Positions 25,252 through 31,253 of a stretch of 31,253 bases of DNA are shown in pieces; the stretch's first letter is position 1; every line of letters starts with the position of its first letter. Position numbers and translations under genes: made by a program. The stretch is from an uncultured Clostridium sp. (GTDB taxonomy: Bacteria; Bacillota; Clostridia; Lachnospirales; Lachnospiraceae): NCBI GenBank assembly GCA_900544905.1, contig UQXF01000028.1, positions 1-31,253 on the forward strand, in the 5' to 3' direction. Under the pieces are notes generated by a model that worked only from the letters and a program-made list of their open reading frames with translations, made no database searches and was not told where the DNA came from.

Positions 25252-26316
25252 ATGTTTACTTTATCCATGACAAGAAAAAAGCTGTACAAAATTTTGCTGA
25301 TTTTGCTCTTCTACATTCTGAGCGGCTGTGTAAGGGAGACGGACATATCATCCGGGACAGAGAACGGTGAAATTACTTCCACATCTGAAAAACAGTCAGT
25401 TCCAGATAAATCATCCGAAGAAAACCAGACATGGAGCCCGGATTCTCTGAAAAAGGGTATGGTCACAGTGGTGGAATGTGACGAGGAGTATAATACATAT
25501 ATAACATCTGAGGAGGCTGCCAGGCAGGCTATTGTGGACTATGGTGTATTGCAGAGAAAAAATTATTCCAACCCGGAAGTAGAGCAGATTGAGCTTCAGA
25601 TGGAACAGGATTATGCTATATTGGCGGTGAATCTGGGAGAAATGGATTTGGAAACGGCAAAGGATGTAAATGTTGCATTTGCATATATGTATGAGACATA
25701 TCCCCAGCTGCAGGGAACACTCACCAATATAACAATTGGCAATCTGGGAAATTTTGGTGATACAGCGCTAACACGTACAAAAGAATTTATCATAAATGGG
25801 GAATCCGGCAATTGTCCCTTTGTTGTTAAGAGAGAAATCATTTTAGGAGCTGGAAAATTTCTAAAAAGGGAACGGATGCTTAAGACATGTGAGGAGCAGA
25901 CTTCCATTGGCCACTGGCCGGCGAATTCTAATATTTCCTCCATTGTGGTTCATGAATTGGGACATCATCTGCTGGATGTTTATACTGCCGAAAAATTTGG
26001 CTTTGCCGGATGTTATGTAACAGAGGAGAATGCAGATGCATACTGGAAATATTATTCGGACTCTCTGAAGGTCAATCAGACGGTACCCCGGGAAATTTTG
26101 CAGACAGCTTATGAACACTGGATAATCAAATGTGGTCATGAAGGGAGTCTGGAGGATTTTCAGGCAAGTATTTCCGGATATGCCAGAGGGCTTCAGGCAG
26201 ATGGAGGAATTTCTTATTCTGAAACTGTGGCGGAAGCAGTTGCAGATGTATATTTAAATGGCGAGCAGGCAGCAGATGCAAGCCGTCTGATTGTGGAAAT
26301 CTTTCTTGAATCTTAA
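25252..26316 (+). CDS. Lipoprotein zinc metalloprotease (HExxH)
   Basis: A 354-aa protein with a lipoprotein signal: basic start, hydrophobic core and the lipobox L-S-G-C with Cys26. A Ser/Glu-rich linker (29-65) leads to a globular domain. VVHELGHHLLD (232-242) is a zinc-binding HExxH site (H234, E235, H238), and SETVAEAVADVY (323-334) supplies a Glu as a likely third ligand in gluzincin style. It should act on the outer face of the membrane. It is the last gene of the locus, in line with the two proteases upstream; substrate processing or wall-associated release are possible roles. GAAAGG at 25239-25244 supports ATG 25252; ATG 25267 is a less likely start. Confidence 0.78.
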   Translation: MFTLSMTRKKLYKILLILLFYILSGCVRETDISSGTENGEITSTSEKQSVPDKSSEENQTWSPDSLKKGMVTVVECDEEYNTYITSEEAARQAIVDYGVLQRKNYSNPEVEQIELQMEQDYAILAVNLGEMDLETAKDVNVAFAYMYETYPQLQGTLTNITIGNLGNFGDTALTRTKEFIINGESGNCPFVVKREIILGAGKFLKRERMLKTCEEQTSIGHWPANSNISSIVVHELGHHLLDVYTAEKFGFAGCYVTEENADAYWKYYSDSLKVNQTVPREILQTAYEHWIIKCGHEGSLEDFQASISGYARGLQADGGISYSETVAEAVADVYLNGEQAADASRLIVEIFLES

Positions 26317-26376
26317 AAAGCCTGTGGATAAACACGTTAGCATTCACAATTCTATTATCTTCCAACATTCATTTTG

Positions 26377-26405
26377 TTGTAAAAAAACAGGTTATATTAT
26401 ATAAT
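26377..26405 (+). promoter_or_regulatory. Promoter of the CmpB-like gene
   Basis: TTGTAA (26377-26382) and TATAAT (26400-26405) are separated by 17 bases. It lies in the 143-base gap that separates the secretion locus from the following genes. I saw no clear terminator in this gap for the metalloprotease gene. Confidence 0.65.
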
Positions 26406-26459
26406 CAAAATAATATTCTGGAAAATATATAGCAAAGGATAAGGAAGGATTGAAAATAC

Positions 26460-27287
26460 ATGTCGTTTCATTTTAACAACTGGTTAGTTTACTTTTATTT
26501 TTATTGTATCTGCGGGTGGATATTTGAGTCTACCTATGTATCTCTTTCAAACAGAAAATGGATTAACAGGGGATTTATGAAGGGACCGTGGCTGCCCCTG
26601 TATGGAAGCGGTGCCGTTGTTATTTTGCTGGTAACCCTGCCATTTCAGCAGTACCCTGTGGCAGTTTATTTTGCAGGTGCAATTACAGCTACAATTCTGG
26701 AGTATTTTACCGGGGTGGTAATGCTTAAGCTTTTTAAAGTGCGGTATTGGGATTACAGCCACCGGAAAATCCAGTTTCAGGGACATATTTGTCTGGTGTC
26801 AACAATTGCCTGGGGTTTCTTAAGCCTGTTAATGGTATATGTGGTGCATAAGCCTGTAGTAAAGCTGGTAAACAGCTGGAATCAGGAGGTTGTCAGCATT
26901 ATAACCTTTATCATCACTATCTGCATGGTATATGACTTTACAAATGCATTCAGAGAGGCTATGGATTTGCGCTCTTTGATTATTCAGGCAGAGGATTTAA
27001 AAAAGCGTTTGGAGGACATGCTGGCTGAGCAGCGGGATAAGATTAATGAATCTATCGAAGAGAGCAAAAACCAGATTGGAGAATACCGGAAGGAAGCACA
27101 GAGCAGGCGCCGGGAACAGTGGATGGAGACAATTGCTGAAATAGAGGCGGCAAGAGAGCGGCTGCGCCAGAATATGGAGAAGCATTCCAAGCAGCTGTTG
27201 TTACACAATCCGGGCTCCGGATTTAAGGGTCTGGAAGAGGAGACGGCAGAAATCAGACGCAGGTTACAGGAAAGAAGGAGGAAGTAG
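26460..27287 (+). CDS. CmpB-like putative ABC-transporter type IV membrane protein with coiled-coil tail
   Basis: A 275-aa protein. The first about 170 residues contain several TM segments and the conserved features of the ABC_trans_CmpB family (CGWIFES near residue 18-24, NRGFMKGPWLPLYG near 36-50, LEYFTG near 80-85, WDYS). From about 175 to the end it is a long charged coiled coil rich in Glu, Arg and Gln (KKRLEDMLAEQRDKINE), probably cytoplasmic. No ATPase partner is next to it, so a transport function is only a family label. The next gene begins one base after its stop. Confidence 0.75.
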   Translation: MSFHFNNWLVYFYFYCICGWIFESTYVSLSNRKWINRGFMKGPWLPLYGSGAVVILLVTLPFQQYPVAVYFAGAITATILEYFTGVVMLKLFKVRYWDYSHRKIQFQGHICLVSTIAWGFLSLLMVYVVHKPVVKLVNSWNQEVVSIITFIITICMVYDFTNAFREAMDLRSLIIQAEDLKKRLEDMLAEQRDKINESIEESKNQIGEYRKEAQSRRREQWMETIAEIEAARERLRQNMEKHSKQLLLHNPGSGFKGLEEETAEIRRRLQERRRK

Positions 27288-27288
27288 C

Positions 27289-27654
27289 ATGGAAGAAAGA
27301 GAACAGCTTCAGCGGGAAGTGTTAAAAGAACTGATTGCTTACAGTGATAACCTGATTCCGGCACTGCAGATATTAATTGAGGAATTGAGGACGGAAGGAC
27401 AGGAGGATACCAATACATTTTTAAATGATGTGATTAACGGAATAAACTGGGAGATTGAAGTATTCAACCAATGCATGTCCCTGATTAATGAAAAAGGGAA
27501 CTATATTGATAAAAAATCAATGATAACGGCGGTTAAGAATCTGGGAGATTCATTAAGCGGGGGAGATACGTTAATGGTGGCAGATTGTCTGGAGTCAGAC
27601 TTCCTTCCGTTTCTTAACAGGCTGGATTTAGCGGCGAAACAGGTGGTGGAGTAA
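27289..27654 (+). CDS. Small acidic helical protein, unknown function
   Basis: A 121-aa acidic, probably all-helical cytoplasmic protein beginning one base after the CmpB-like gene (AAGGAGGAAG before the ATG overlaps the end of that gene). No motif is recognised. The tight coupling suggests that it works with the coiled-coil tail of its neighbour. It is followed by a hairpin shared with the convergent FliD-like gene. Confidence 0.7.
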   Translation: MEEREQLQREVLKELIAYSDNLIPALQILIEELRTEGQEDTNTFLNDVINGINWEIEVFNQCMSLINEKGNYIDKKSMITAVKNLGDSLSGGDTLMVADCLESDFLPFLNRLDLAAKQVVE

Positions 27655-27664
27655 ACATAAAAGA

Positions 27665-27700
27665 GAGGCTGCCATATCAGTATATTGCTGAGGCAGCCTC
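27665..27700 (-). terminator. Terminator between convergent genes
   Basis: GAGGCTGCC (27665-27673) and GGCAGCCTC (27692-27700) form a perfect 9-bp GC-rich stem with an 18-base loop. On the minus strand the stem is followed by TCTTTTATG, a U-run, so it mainly ends the FliD-like transcript; it may also slow plus-strand transcription from the small gene that ends at 27654. Confidence 0.75.
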
Positions 27701-27745
27701 GAAAGCCTTGTGTTGATTGTCAGGATATGTTAGTATGTATGCTTC

Positions 27746-29008
27746 CTAAGCATAATCGTTAAATAGAAGTCCAGAATATTTTGACGGAATATAGGGATTC
27801 GGGTAGGTTCCGGTAGTATTCGGGTAGGTAACTACGATTTTGTCAATATAATGCAAAGGATTCAGGGTCATTTTATCGGTTGTCCGTTCGATATCCTTCC
27901 GGAAGCCGGAGAGCTCTTCATCGAACAAAGACTGAATCTGTGCACTGTCGGCTTCACTGGAGCGGCTCATATAGCCGTTTTCATCAACTGTAAGTCCTGC
28001 GGATTCCAAAGCCTTCTGATTGCGTCTGGCAATACCTGTAATATCCCGGAAAAGCTTGGTGGCTCCCTTCTGGCTGGAGCCGTTTCTTGCAATATCAATT
28101 AGCTGGTTATAAGAATTGATAAAATCTGTCAGCTTATCGGATATCTTTTCCTCATCCGGAATTAAATAGACATTGACTGGCTCCTCGCTGGTGGAAAGCA
28201 AATCAATATCAATGGAATGGTTGATAGAGATTCGGTTGCTGATTGAGGTATGCAGGGTATCATTGATGTAAAATTCTGCATTGGTGGGTGCCTCATCAAT
28301 GTTGTCAATGCCTAACAGGCTTGTTATATCATTTTCCAGATAGGTCTCGTCAAACCGGAAGAATAAGTCATCATCCTTTGGTAAGCCGGATGCTTCTGAA
28401 CGAAGTACAAAAGCGCAGGTTCCGTCTACGCGGTTATTTCTTATACTTGCCCGTACCCCGATATTATTTTCGTTAATGGAGGCGGCAAGATTACGTTGAA
28501 GCTGCTGGTTCGTATCGCCTTCGTGTACGGTAAGCTGAAATGTGTATTTGTTATGCCCTACTGCAATGCCAAAGGAATAATCTCCTGCAGGAAACAAGGT
28601 CTCCCCTGCGGGAAGATAAGTGCCTACGTTGGTTTGTCCCTTGGCTAATGTGCGAACCTGTACGGACAGCTTTTCGGGAAGCTCTTTTGCCTCGGAATCA
28701 TTTAAAGAAGCATAAACAACATTTTCGTTATCGGATACGGCGGTCATTTGTGTAAATACATTATCATCCTGTCCTCCCAGTAATCTGCTCTCGGATTCTA
28801 AAGCCATGGCAGCCTCCTTAATACCGATGGCATAGGCCTGGGTTGCATCGGAGAAGGTAAATTTATATAATGGTGAGTGCTGGTTCTGCCTGACCATATT
28901 ATTGTATATTGCTTTTAAATCGTCTTTCTTGTGAGAAGCAGACCGGCTGCTTTTGGGAGCGATTACCTGTGAACCATAATAATTATAGACGTTATTCAGA
29001 TTCAGCAT
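27746..29008 (-). CDS. FliD-like (flagellar hook-associated protein 2-like) protein
   Basis: A 420-aa protein read on the minus strand, with GGAGGT before ATG 29008. The C-terminal part fits FliD: SDKLTDFINSYNQLIDIA (residues about 291-308), then a GLTVDENGYMSRS segment as in the 'G-hsxsxDG-L' turn of the hook-associated capping proteins, and a heptad-like helix (LFDEELSGFRKDIERTT). The middle contains beta-rich segments (KLSVQVRTLAKGQTN; HNKYTFQLTVHEG). The N-terminus does not look like a usual FliD_N, and the protein is short for FliD. There is no signal peptide. No other flagellar gene is in the window. It may be an orphan cap-like protein exported by the flagellar apparatus or a repurposed paralogue. 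Confidence 0.6.
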   Translation of the reverse strand: MLNLNNVYNYYGSQVIAPKSSRSASHKKDDLKAIYNNMVRQNQHSPLYKFTFSDATQAYAIGIKEAAMALESESRLLGGQDDNVFTQMTAVSDNENVVYASLNDSEAKELPEKLSVQVRTLAKGQTNVGTYLPAGETLFPAGDYSFGIAVGHNKYTFQLTVHEGDTNQQLQRNLAASINENNIGVRASIRNNRVDGTCAFVLRSEASGLPKDDDLFFRFDETYLENDITSLLGIDNIDEAPTNAEFYINDTLHTSISNRISINHSIDIDLLSTSEEPVNVYLIPDEEKISDKLTDFINSYNQLIDIARNGSSQKGATKLFRDITGIARRNQKALESAGLTVDENGYMSRSSEADSAQIQSLFDEELSGFRKDIERTTDKMTLNPLHYIDKIVVTYPNTTGTYPNPYIPSKYSGLLFNDYA

Positions 29009-29101
29009 ATTATTTACCTCCTTCCCTGGAAAAATAAGCCTTAATGGAAAATCATAAAATCAGTTCAATCCTTTGAAACTGATTAGGATATAATTATTTT
29101 T

Positions 29102-29130
29102 ATTATAATATAGAAAAAATTTCATGTCTA
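29102..29130 (-). promoter_or_regulatory. Promoter of the FliD-like gene
   Basis: On the minus strand TAGACA (29130-29125) and TATAAT (29107-29102) stand 17 bases apart. About 95 bases lie between it and the start codon; they contain a weak inverted repeat (ATCAGTT/AACTGAT near 29057-29081). The hexamers are SigA-like and not of the flagellar Sigma-28 type. Confidence 0.6.
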
Positions 29131-29185
29131 GTGTAAAAAAGTAGAATATTATACAAATATGTATCATTTATTTAGTAAAAAATGC

Positions 29186-29214
29186 TTGACACGTTACATG
29201 TTGTATGGTAAAGT
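29186..29214 (+). promoter_or_regulatory. Promoter of the rplJL operon
   Basis: TTGACA at 29186-29191 and TAAAGT at 29209-29214 are separated by 17 bases. The L10 leader begins directly downstream. The gap 29009-29412 between the FliD-like gene and rplJ is otherwise filled by this promoter, the divergent promoter and the leader. Confidence 0.75.
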
Positions 29215-29220
29215 ACTTAG

Positions 29221-29335
29221 CGATGAACTGCCGAAGACAGTAGGTACCATTTGGTGTAAGCACAGCGCCTACCGAGGAAGAATCGTATGAATGACGTTTC
29301 GCTCTATGTCTTTGGACATGGAGCTTTTCTTTTTA
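29221..29335 (+). ncRNA. Ribosomal protein L10 leader
   Basis: The transcript before rplJ has the L10-leader features: GAACTGCCGAAGACAGTAGG at about 29225-29244 and the pairing GCCTACCGAGG near 29268-29278, with the expected position upstream of rplJ. L10 or the L10-(L12)4 complex binds this RNA and represses its own operon. The leader ends in a terminator-type hairpin (listed separately), so control is likely by attenuation. Exact ends are approximate. Confidence 0.88.
29301..29334 (+). terminator. Attenuator hairpin in the L10 leader
   Basis: GCTCTATGTC (29301-29310) pairs with GACATGGAGC (29315-29324) with one G-U pair and a TTTG loop, followed by TTTTCTTTTT at 29325-29334. This is an intrinsic terminator between the leader and rplJ, and can abort transcription when L10 is in excess. 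Confidence 0.85.
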
Positions 29336-29412
29336 TGAAAGCTTAGATAGCCGTAAGATAGAAAAGGTTCGATATCGCGCAGTCATTAATATAATAAGGA
29401 GGCGCAGAAACG

Positions 29413-29913
29413 ATGGCAAAGATTGAATTAAAGCAACCAATTGTTGAAGAGATTAAAGCTCAGCTTCAGGATGCACAATCAGCTGTAATAGTTGACTATC
29501 GTGGTCTTACTGTAGAACAGGATACCAGACTTCGTAAGGAATTGAGAGAAGCTGGTGTTATATATAAGGTATATAAGAACACAATGGTGCGTTTTGCAAT
29601 TGAAGGTACAGAGTTTGAATCTTTAAAGGATGATTTGGAAGGACCGAATGCAATCGCTATCTCTAAGACAGATGCAACTGCTCCTGCAAGAATTCTTGCT
29701 AAGTTTGCAAAAGAGGCAGAAGCATTGGAGATTAAAGCTGGTGTTGTAGAGGGAACTTATTATGACCAGGCTGGTATCAAGACCATTTCCAGCATCCCTT
29801 CAAGAGAAGAGTTACTTTCCAAGTTACTTGGAAGTATTCAGTCACCAATCGCAAACTTTGCAAGAGTTATCAAGCAGATTGCAGAGCAGCAGGATGGTGC
29901 AGCAGAGGCATAG
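29413..29913 (+). CDS. rplJ: 50S ribosomal protein L10
   Basis: A 166-aa protein, normal length for L10. The N-terminal RNA-binding part is typical (VDYRGLTVEQDTRLRKELRE at 29-48, then VYKNTMVRFA), and the C-terminal helix that holds L7/L12 dimers ends in Glu/Gln-rich sequence. It forms the base of the ribosomal stalk on 23S rRNA. AAGGAGGCG precedes the ATG. First gene of the rplJL operon, controlled by the leader upstream. Confidence 0.98.
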   Translation: MAKIELKQPIVEEIKAQLQDAQSAVIVDYRGLTVEQDTRLRKELREAGVIYKVYKNTMVRFAIEGTEFESLKDDLEGPNAIAISKTDATAPARILAKFAKEAEALEIKAGVVEGTYYDQAGIKTISSIPSREELLSKLLGSIQSPIANFARVIKQIAEQQDGAAEA

Positions 29914-29985
29914 GATTTATGTGCTTTGTAACATAGTGTAGAATGATGTTATCATCAAATATTAAATAATGGAGGAATTAGAATA

Positions 29986-30357
29986 ATGACTACTCAGGAA
30001 TTTATCGAAGAGATTAAGAAGTTAAGTGTTTTAGAGTTAAACGATTTAGTAAAGGCTTGTGAGGAAGAGTTCGGCGTATCTGCAGCAGCAGGCGTTGCAG
30101 TTGTAGCAGCAGGCGCAGCAGCAGGTGGAGAAGCAGCAGCTGAGAAGGATGAGTTTGACGTAGAGTTAACAGAGGTTGGCGCTAATAAGGTTAAGGTTAT
30201 CAAGGTTGTTCGTGAGGTAACTGGTTTAGGTCTTAAGGAAGCTAAGGAAGTTGTTGATGGAGCTCCTAAGGTTGTTAAAGAGGGCGCTTCTAAGGCAGAG
30301 GCTGATGACATTAAGGCTAAGTTAGAGGCTGAAGGCGCTAAGGTTACATTAAAGTAA
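29986..30357 (+). CDS. rplL: 50S ribosomal protein L7/L12
   Basis: A 123-aa protein with the standard L7/L12 plan: N-terminal dimer domain (EFIEEIKKLSVLELNDLVKA), an Ala/Gly-rich hinge (about residues 33-50) and a C-terminal factor-binding domain (KVKVIKVVREVTGLGLKEAK, VDGAPKVVKEG). It forms the mobile stalk that recruits translation GTPases. It lies 72 bases after rplJ with ATGGAGG upstream of the ATG, and is followed by a group of terminator hairpins. Confidence 0.98.
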   Translation: MTTQEFIEEIKKLSVLELNDLVKACEEEFGVSAAAGVAVVAAGAAAGGEAAAEKDEFDVELTEVGANKVKVIKVVREVTGLGLKEAKEVVDGAPKVVKEGASKAEADDIKAKLEAEGAKVTLK

Positions 30358-30381
30358 TCTGCGCAGAACAGTGAGCCAGGC

Positions 30382-30400
30382 AAAAGCACTTTGTGCTTTT
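30382..30400 (+). terminator. First terminator-like hairpin after rplL
   Basis: AAAAGCAC (30382-30389) and GTGCTTTT (30393-30400) form an 8-bp stem with a 3-base loop. The stem itself ends in four T residues. Confidence 0.6.
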
Positions 30401-30402
30401 GT

Positions 30403-30465
30403 TAAGATAATAAAAAGTGCAGAATGGAATGCTTGCATTCCAGGCTGTGCTTTTTTATTATCTTA
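30403..30465 (+). terminator. Main rplJL terminator, long nested hairpin
   Basis: The arm at 30403-30422 (TAAGATAATAAAAAGTGCAG) pairs with 30445-30465, which ends in ATTATCTTA, with one wobble and one bulge. Inside it TGGAATG/CATTCCA (30425-30431/30436-30442) forms a second perfect stem with a CTTG loop. The core stem is followed by T6 at 30451-30456, so it acts as an intrinsic terminator. The symmetry means it can form on both strands. Confidence 0.85.
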
Positions 30466-30466
30466 G

Positions 30467-30486
30467 AAAAGTGCGTTAGCACTTTT
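30467..30486 (+). terminator. Third terminator-like hairpin after rplL
   Basis: AAAAGTGC (30467-30474) and GCACTTTT (30479-30486) form a perfect 8-bp stem with a GTTA loop directly after the long hairpin. All three hairpins share a GCAC/GTGC core with A/T flanks. Confidence 0.6.
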
Positions 30487-30489
30487 ATT

Positions 30490-30565
30490 TGGCGAGCGTT
30501 GCGACACCGAGCTGGAAGCGAGGTGAGGGATGGCGAGCGTTGCGACACCGAGCTGGAAGCGAGGT
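30490..30565. repeat. Tandem direct repeat of a GC-rich 35-mer
   Basis: A 35-base unit beginning TGGCGAGCGTTGCGACACCG occurs at 30490-30524 and again at 30531-30565 without mismatch, separated by 6 bases (period 41). It is much richer in G and C than the surrounding DNA and lies in the noncoding gap between rplL and the HD-domain gene. The period is not a multiple of three, so the open frame that crosses it is probably not translated. Confidence 0.85.
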
Positions 30566-30615
30566 ATTGTTTGAATCAGAAGGGAGCTTCTTTTAAAGAG
30601 AGGATTATTAGATAC

Positions 30616-31164
30616 ATGTCAGACTATATTACAACCTATAGCGGAATCCATTTTTATCCGTTACAGCCGGAAGCGGATAAGCTTTACATCGAGGATATTG
30701 CCCATGCCCTGTCTCTGATATGCAGAGGGAATGGACATGTAAAGCATTTTTTCTCTGTTGGGCAGCATTGTATTAACTGCGCAATGGAGGCAGAGGCGAG
30801 AGGCTATAGCAGACGGGTCTGCCTTGCCTGCCTGCTGCATGATGCCAGTGAAGCGTATCTTTCGGATGTGCCGGGTCCCTTTAAAAAATCCATGCCGGCT
30901 TATGAAGAGCTGGAACGGCAGATGCTGGAGATTATTTATGAAAAATATCTTGGCAGTCCTTTGACGGAGGAGGAAGAGAAGCTGGTAAAGGCAATAGATA
31001 AGGATATGCTTTATTTTGATTTGCTGGAATTGTTAAATGAGTCCTCCGACAGGGAAGAGCCGGAGATGAAAAGCTGTTTTTCGGAAGAATTTGTGCCATT
31101 TGAAGAAGTGGAACGGCAGTATCTGGAATTATTTCAGAAATTAAACGGAGCCATATGGGAGTGA
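30616..31164 (+). CDS. HD-domain phosphohydrolase (YfbR-like)
   Basis: The frame stays open back to 30424, but that part crosses the terminator hairpins and tandem repeat, so I take ATG 30616, preceded by AGAGAGGA at 30597-30604 (spacing somewhat long). The 182-aa product has the HD-hydrolase metal ligands: His of FFSVGQHCINCA, the HD pair of CLLHDASEAYLSDVPGP, and Asp of IDKDMLYFDLL. The LLHDxxEAYLxDxP pattern is that of the YfbR/YGK1-like HD phosphohydrolases, some of which are 5'-nucleotidases; the substrate here is not known. It ends 37 bases before the adapter sequence, so what follows is unknown. Confidence 0.85.
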   Translation: MSDYITTYSGIHFYPLQPEADKLYIEDIAHALSLICRGNGHVKHFFSVGQHCINCAMEAEARGYSRRVCLACLLHDASEAYLSDVPGPFKKSMPAYEELERQMLEIIYEKYLGSPLTEEEEKLVKAIDKDMLYFDLLELLNESSDREEPEMKSCFSEEFVPFEEVERQYLELFQKLNGAIWE

Positions 31165-31201
31165 TTTTTATATAATGAGAAAAAATAAAACTATATATAG
31201 A

Positions 31202-31253
31202 CTGTCGCTAATACACATCTCCGAGCCCACGAGACTCGACGTCATCTCGTATG
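31202..31253 (+). other. Illumina Nextera adapter and index, not genomic
   Basis: Positions 31202-31220 resemble the Nextera mosaic-end read-through CTGTCTCTTATACACATCT with two mismatches. 31221-31235 is exactly CCGAGCCCACGAGAC. 31236-31243 (TCGACGTC) sits where the 8-base i7 index belongs, and 31244-31253 (ATCTCGTATG) matches the start of the P7 flow-cell end. These bases should be trimmed. Confidence 0.95.

Noticed and set aside
30490..30565. CRISPR-like array
   Set aside because: Only two units with a 6-base spacer and no cas genes; it is a simple tandem repeat.
30424..30615. Long N-terminal extension of the HD-domain gene
   Set aside because: The stretch crosses the rplL terminator hairpins and the tandem repeat, and the product would not resemble the family; ATG 30616 gives the normal length.

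Overview
The window looks like part of a low-GC Clostridia genome, most likely Lachnospiraceae. It has AT-rich coding DNA, strong AGGAGG-type ribosome binding sites, SigA-like promoters, an L10-leader/rplJL unit and Clostridia-type families (CmpB-like permease, DUF6273/InlB/BspA-type surface proteins). The last ~52 bases are not genomic: they match Illumina Nextera adapter plus index, so the window ends at a draft-contig edge.

Positions ~68-26316 form one plus-strand accessory locus that I read as a divergent type VII (ESX/WXG100) secretion system built around Thr-phosphorylation signalling. In order it encodes: a secreted, membrane-anchored trypsin-like protease with a cytoplasmic FHA domain; a PP2C phosphatase; a Hanks-type Ser/Thr kinase with one TM segment and an extracellular helical domain; a small TM protein with FHA-ligand-like Thr motifs; a DUF6273/InlB/BspA-type secreted protein; a 1911-aa Ig-like repeat membrane protein; a small protein of unclear start; a TM protein with a degenerate FHA domain; an EssC-type FtsK/SpoIIIE ATPase (two FHA modules, two TM, three ATPase domains); a LytTR regulator; an EspG-like protein; and a YukD/EsaB-like ubiquitin-fold protein. 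A second transcription unit starts at ~20420 behind a 12-bp direct repeat with a 20-bp period (candidate LytTR operator). It encodes one helical non-WXG protein and five WXG100 proteins, and ends at a hairpin. Then come a paralogue of the first protease whose catalytic His and Ser are replaced (a pseudoprotease with FHA), a TM protein with a duplicated extracellular domain, and a lipoprotein with an HExxH metalloprotease motif.

Proposed logic (inference): the kinase/phosphatase pair sets phosphorylation of TTxL motifs, FHA domains on EssC and the protease tails read it, EssC drives export of WXG100 dimers, and the LytTR protein controls the WXG100 unit. I recognise no EsaA, EssA or classical EssB and no LXG toxin in the window. 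The kinase has the EssB layout (kinase fold - TM - external helices) but intact catalytic residues.

The right end (26317-31200) is ordinary chromosome: a CmpB-like permease with a small partner, a minus-strand FliD-like protein, the L10 leader with attenuator, rplJ, rplL, a dense cluster of terminator hairpins with a 35-bp tandem repeat, and an HD-domain phosphohydrolase. I saw no tRNA, rRNA, CRISPR, IS element or prophage gene.
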